A stretch of DNA of 33,518 bases from an uncultured Lachnospiraceae bacterium (lineage in GTDB: Bacteria; Bacillota; Clostridia; Lachnospirales; Anaerotignaceae): positions 1 to 33,518 of the forward strand of contig CALWKY010000011.1 in the NCBI GenBank assembly GCA_944381395.1. Direction: 5' to 3'. Numbering within the stretch: the first letter of the stretch is position 1; each line of letters begins with the position of its first letter. The translations under genes were made by a program, and so were the position numbers. This document shows, in pieces, positions 30,612 to 33,518 of the stretch. Under the pieces are notes generated by a model. The model was given only the letters and a program-made list of their open reading frames with translations. It was not told where the DNA came from and ran no database searches.

Positions 30612-32854
30612 ACTTCCACCTCACCAAACAAAAAATCATACATATTCCGAATCCGCATGGCCAGCCCAGTTCTACGCTCAATTTCTTTATCATTAGCGAT
30701 CATTTCCCGAACAGTCTCTTTCAGACCAACTAAAACCACCAATTGTTTTGCCCGCGTAACACCTGTATAAAGTAAATTCCGATTCATCAGCAAGGGCGGT
30801 CCGCTATGAGTGGGAATCACCACAACGGGATACTCACTGCCCTGGGACTTATGAATGGTAATGGCATACGCCAGCTCTAACTCGTCCAGTCTGGAAAAAT
30901 CGTATTCCGCTTCTTTGCCATCATCAAAAAGAACGCGCATCACTTCCTCATCCTCATCGATGACGCGAATGATGCCCATATCCCCATTATATACACCACA
31001 GCCTTCTTCCGCCGTTATGCCATGCTTCTGCTTCCAGGCAAGGTTATAATTATTCTTGATTTGCATCACCTTGTCCCCTTCCCGGAATAAAAAACCACGA
31101 AACTCGTGCTCTGCCTTATGTTTCTGGGGAGGATTCAATGCCTGCTGCAAAATACGGTTCAGATTCTGCACGCCTAACGTACCTTTGCGCATAGGGGTCA
31201 ATACTTGAATCCCCTGCATACTGTCGCAGCCGGAAAACGCGGGGAGTCTTTTGGTAACCAGATCCACCACCGTTTGTGCCGCTTCTTCCGCCAATACCCG
31301 GCGCACCAGGAAAAAGTCTGTGCCTTGTGCATTGTAAACCGGCTCCACACCTTCGTTAATGCGGTGGGCGTTCATAATAATTTCACTTTCCTGCGCCTGA
31401 CGGAAAATATGACATAACCGCACTACCGGCAGCCGCTGGGAACGAATCATATCCTGCAGCACATTGCCTGCGCCTACAGAAGGCAGCTGATCTGCATCCC
31501 CTACAAAAATCAGACGGGTACCATCGGCAACTGCTTTTAAAAATGCGTTCATCAATACTAAGTCCACCATGGATACCTCATCCACAATGATTACATCCGC
31601 TTCAATGGGATTTTCTTCATGATGCTCATAACTCTGCCGGCGCATTTCCTCGTCCATAAAGACAGCGCCCAATAGGCGGTGGAGGGTTTTTGCCTCCATG
31701 CCGGTTGCTTCTGTCATACGCTTTGCCGCCCGTCCCGTAGGTGCCGCCAGCACTACCTCTAAACCCTCCTTCTCTAAAATGGAGAGAATGGTGTTAATGG
31801 TAGTGGTTTTACCCGTACCGGGACCACCGGTAATAAGCAGCAATCCCCGCTGTAAGGCTTCCAATACCGCAATTTTCTGCTCCGGTGCCAAAGTTCTTCC
31901 GCTTTCTTTTTCTTCCTTGGCAACCAGCGCCTCCATTTCTTCTGGGCTGCGTTCTTCTTTCGCCATGGATAATTCCAAAAGACGTTTGGCAACGGCCATT
32001 TCCGCGTAATAATAAAAGTTCAGGTAAACACGGTCCTCCTGCTCCACTTTCTCCTGCCAGATACGGCTGTCTACCTGCAGTTGGCGCAGCGCGTTTTCCA
32101 CCTGTATGGGCTGTAAACTAATCAGCTCCGTCACTGCCCGGATCACTTCTTCTTTGGGTAAATAACAATCTCCATTGGCTACAGCCTGATTCAGTACATA
32201 TTGCACGGCGGCACAAACCCGCTGAGGTGCGTCAGCCGCCATTCCTGCCTTTGCCGCCATTTTATCAGCCGTTTTAAATCCAATGCCCCAGACTTCTTCC
32301 GCCAGACGATATGGATTTTCTTTCACCACGCTGAAAGTACGGTCTTTATACTTTTTGTAGATACGCATAGCCGTAGAAGGTGTCAGATCAAAGCTTTGTA
32401 AAAATAACATTGCGCGGCGCATTTCATACTGCTCACAGAAAGCTTCATGAATCCGCCTAGCTTTTTCGTAGGTAATTCCCCGGATTTCCACCAGTTTTTC
32501 CGGTTTTTCCTCAATAACATAAAAGCTGGCTTCTCCAAATTTTTCTATAATCTTTGCGGCAGTTTTGGGTCCCAATCCCTTAATCACGCCAGATGCCAGA
32601 TATTTTTCCATGCCTTCTGCCGTGTTGGGCATGGATTTTTCAAAATATGTCACTTGTAATTGTCTGCCATAAACAGGATGTGTGGTCCAATTTCCCCGGA
32701 CTTCCAATGTTTCTCCCGCCAGAATCTGGGGCACTATGCCAACACAAGTAATTTCTTCTCCTTCTTTTTCCTCGATCAGCGTAAAAACGGTATAACCATT
32801 TTCACTATTTTCAAAAATCACATCTTCTACTCTGCCGCGAAACGTATCTTCCAT
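30608..32854 (-). CDS. recD2: ATP-dependent DNA helicase RecD2
   Basis: A 748-residue SF1B 5'-3' helicase of the RecD2/YrrC type, which works without RecBC in repair and replication-fork maintenance. The N-terminal OB-like region (FRGRVEDVIFENSENGYTVF) and helix-hairpin-helix motifs (GVIKGLGPKTAAKIIEKFG, GIGFKTADKMAAKAG) mark RecD2. Walker A is GGPGTGKTT in the middle, Walker B is IIVDEVSMVD, and late motifs VGDADQLPSVGAGNVL and AYAITIHKSQGSEYP are present. The ATG at 32854 has GGAGG eight bases upstream; a GTG three codons earlier overlaps that site. It overlaps comF by four bases. Confidence 0.96.
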   Translation of the reverse strand: MEDTFRGRVEDVIFENSENGYTVFTLIEEKEGEEITCVGIVPQILAGETLEVRGNWTTHPVYGRQLQVTYFEKSMPNTAEGMEKYLASGVIKGLGPKTAAKIIEKFGEASFYVIEEKPEKLVEIRGITYEKARRIHEAFCEQYEMRRAMLFLQSFDLTPSTAMRIYKKYKDRTFSVVKENPYRLAEEVWGIGFKTADKMAAKAGMAADAPQRVCAAVQYVLNQAVANGDCYLPKEEVIRAVTELISLQPIQVENALRQLQVDSRIWQEKVEQEDRVYLNFYYYAEMAVAKRLLELSMAKEERSPEEMEALVAKEEKESGRTLAPEQKIAVLEALQRGLLLITGGPGTGKTTTINTILSILEKEGLEVVLAAPTGRAAKRMTEATGMEAKTLHRLLGAVFMDEEMRRQSYEHHEENPIEADVIIVDEVSMVDLVLMNAFLKAVADGTRLIFVGDADQLPSVGAGNVLQDMIRSQRLPVVRLCHIFRQAQESEIIMNAHRINEGVEPVYNAQGTDFFLVRRVLAEEAAQTVVDLVTKRLPAFSGCDSMQGIQVLTPMRKGTLGVQNLNRILQQALNPPQKHKAEHEFRGFLFREGDKVMQIKNNYNLAWKQKHGITAEEGCGVYNGDMGIIRVIDEDEEVMRVLFDDGKEAEYDFSRLDELELAYAITIHKSQGSEYPVVVIPTHSGPPLLMNRNLLYTGVTRAKQLVVLVGLKETVREMIANDKEIERRTGLAMRIRNMYDFLFGEVEV

Positions 32855-32872
32855 CCTGTTCACCTCCTGCTG

Positions 32873-32894
32873 CCATAAAATATTTCTTTTATGG
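32873..32894. repeat. Inverted repeat upstream of recD2
   Basis: Perfect 8-base arms CCATAAAA (32873-32880) and TTTTATGG (32887-32894) around six bases, ending four bases before the recD2 ribosome site. A possible extended -10 on the minus strand (TGATACCAT) overlaps one arm, so this could be an operator. Confidence 0.6.
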
Positions 32895-32940
32895 TATCAC
32901 AAAACCCTGAAAAAGGGAACAGCAGTTCTTATTATTTTCC

Positions 32941-32981
32941 AAAAAAAGAGGACCTGTAAAGGTTCTCTTTACAAGTCCTCT
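32941..32981 (-). terminator. Terminator of metK
   Basis: A 15-bp stem with one wobble pairs 32947-32961 with 32967-32981. On the minus strand it is followed by seven U residues, 11 bases after the metK stop. Confidence 0.93.
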
Positions 32982-32991
32982 CTCATCTGTC

Positions 32992-33518
32992 TTACAGTTC
33001 GAAAACATCAGTCATGTCTGTCTTTTCCCAAGGCAGATCCAGATCTGTACGGCCAAAGTGGCCATATGCTGCGGTCTGTCTGTAAATAGGACGGCGCAGA
33101 TCAAACTTTTTGATAATGGCTGCGGGACGCAGATCGAAATTCTTCTTTACCAGACTGGTAATTTCCTCATCGGAAATCTTGCCGGTACCAAAGGTATTGA
33201 CCAAAATGGAAACAGGCTGTGCTACACCGATGGCATATGCCAGCTGTACTTCACACTTCTTGGCAATGCCGCTGGCTACAATATTCTTTGCCACATACCG
33301 TGCAGCATAGCAAGCGGAACGGTCTACCTTCGTGGGGTCCTTGCCGCTGAAAGCGCCGCCGCCATGGCAAGCATATCCACCGTAGGTATCTACAATAATC
33401 TTTCTGCCGGTCAAGCCGCTGTCACCCATAGGACCGCCAATCACAAAACGACCGGTAGGATTAATAAAGTACTTGGTATTTTCATCCAGCAAATTAGCAG
33501 GGATTACTTTTTTCACCA
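32992..33518 (-). CDS. metK: S-adenosylmethionine synthase, C-terminal part
   Basis: About 175 codons of the 3' end of metK; the gene runs off the right edge. The enzyme makes S-adenosylmethionine from ATP and methionine. The signature GGGAFSGKD is present, followed by [14 protein letters not shown], and the fragment includes [36 protein letters not shown] and YGHFGR, all standard for MetK. A GTG near the edge can be mistaken for a start, but the N-terminal domains are missing and the conserved region begins before it. The strong terminator shows it ends its own unit. Confidence 0.96.
   Translation of the reverse strand, partial: VKKVIPANLLDENTKYFINPTGRFVIGGPMGDSGLTGRKIIVDTYGGYACHGGGAFSGKDPTKVDRSACYAARYVAKNIVASGIAKKCEVQLAYAIGVAQPVSILVNTFGTGKISDEEITSLVKKNFDLRPAAIIKKFDLRRPIYRQTAAYGHFGRTDLDLPWEKTDMTDVFEL

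Noticed and set aside
1..33518. tRNA, rRNA, CRISPR arrays, insertion sequences, phage attachment sites
   Set aside because: I found no cloverleaf-like segments, regularly spaced repeats, transposase genes or flanking duplications on reading both strands; short or diverged cases could still be missed without a computed search.

Overview
The window is a gene-dense chromosomal stretch from a spore-forming, anaerobic-type Firmicute, most likely class Clostridia. The evidence is the Spo0A C-terminus at the left edge, strong AGGAGG-type ribosome binding sites, consensus sigma-A promoters, many U-tailed hairpin terminators, and a gene set typical of that class (RecD2, IreB, DUF1292, DUF951, DUF1846, FeoAB, MtaB, RNase J). 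Placement near Lachnospirales/Anaerotignum is a guess from overall resemblance. I saw no tRNA, rRNA, insertion sequence, prophage or CRISPR array.

Layout. 1-1480: the end of spo0A, a small Nif11-like protein gene, and the divergently transcribed tcdA. 1479-3726: feoA-feoB for ferrous iron uptake. 3804-4512: a decayed 3-hydroxyacyl-CoA dehydrogenase gene next to a terminator with no obvious owner. 4575-7670: an operon der-plsY-gpsA (ribosome assembly GTPase, then two steps of phospholipid precursor synthesis) with its own promoter and terminator. 7749-10696: an RNase HII-YraN fusion gene and rnj. 10697-11117: a 420-base gap with hairpins but no convincing gene. 11118-12254: ireB-ruvX-DUF1292. 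12266-15720: mtnN, a hypothetical gene, a HAD phosphatase and mtaB on one strand. 15796-17576: an MscS channel, a DUF951 protein and a protein faintly like CpcT/CpeT. 17621-19981: pepP, a DUF2161 nuclease-like gene and yccF, tightly packed. 20091-21243: azlCD behind a consensus promoter. 21292-24588: a Ca2+-type P-ATPase divergent from an MntP/YtaF family exporter. 24789-27746: a lipoprotein, a small unknown, adenosine deaminase and a TPR-like membrane protein. 28030-29640: a DUF1846 protein. 29742-29819: a possible stub of a membrane protein gene. 29886-32854: recD2-comF. 32992-33518: the 3' part of metK.

Genes are mostly housekeeping: membrane lipid synthesis, RNA and tRNA processing, DNA repair and uptake, S-adenosylmethionine use and recycling (metK, mtnN), purine salvage, and ion handling (FeoAB, Ca-ATPase, MntP-like, MscS). 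Five gene pairs share a four-base ATGA stop/start overlap, so translational coupling is common. Convergent units are repeatedly separated by one bidirectional hairpin terminator.

The least ordinary items are the RNase HII-YraN fusion, the Nif11-like small protein, the dehydrogenase relic, the possible membrane-gene stub with its own terminator, the structured gap upstream of rnj (where many Clostridia carry fur, from memory), and several perfect inverted repeats at promoters. I do not see clear evidence for a wholly new multi-gene system.
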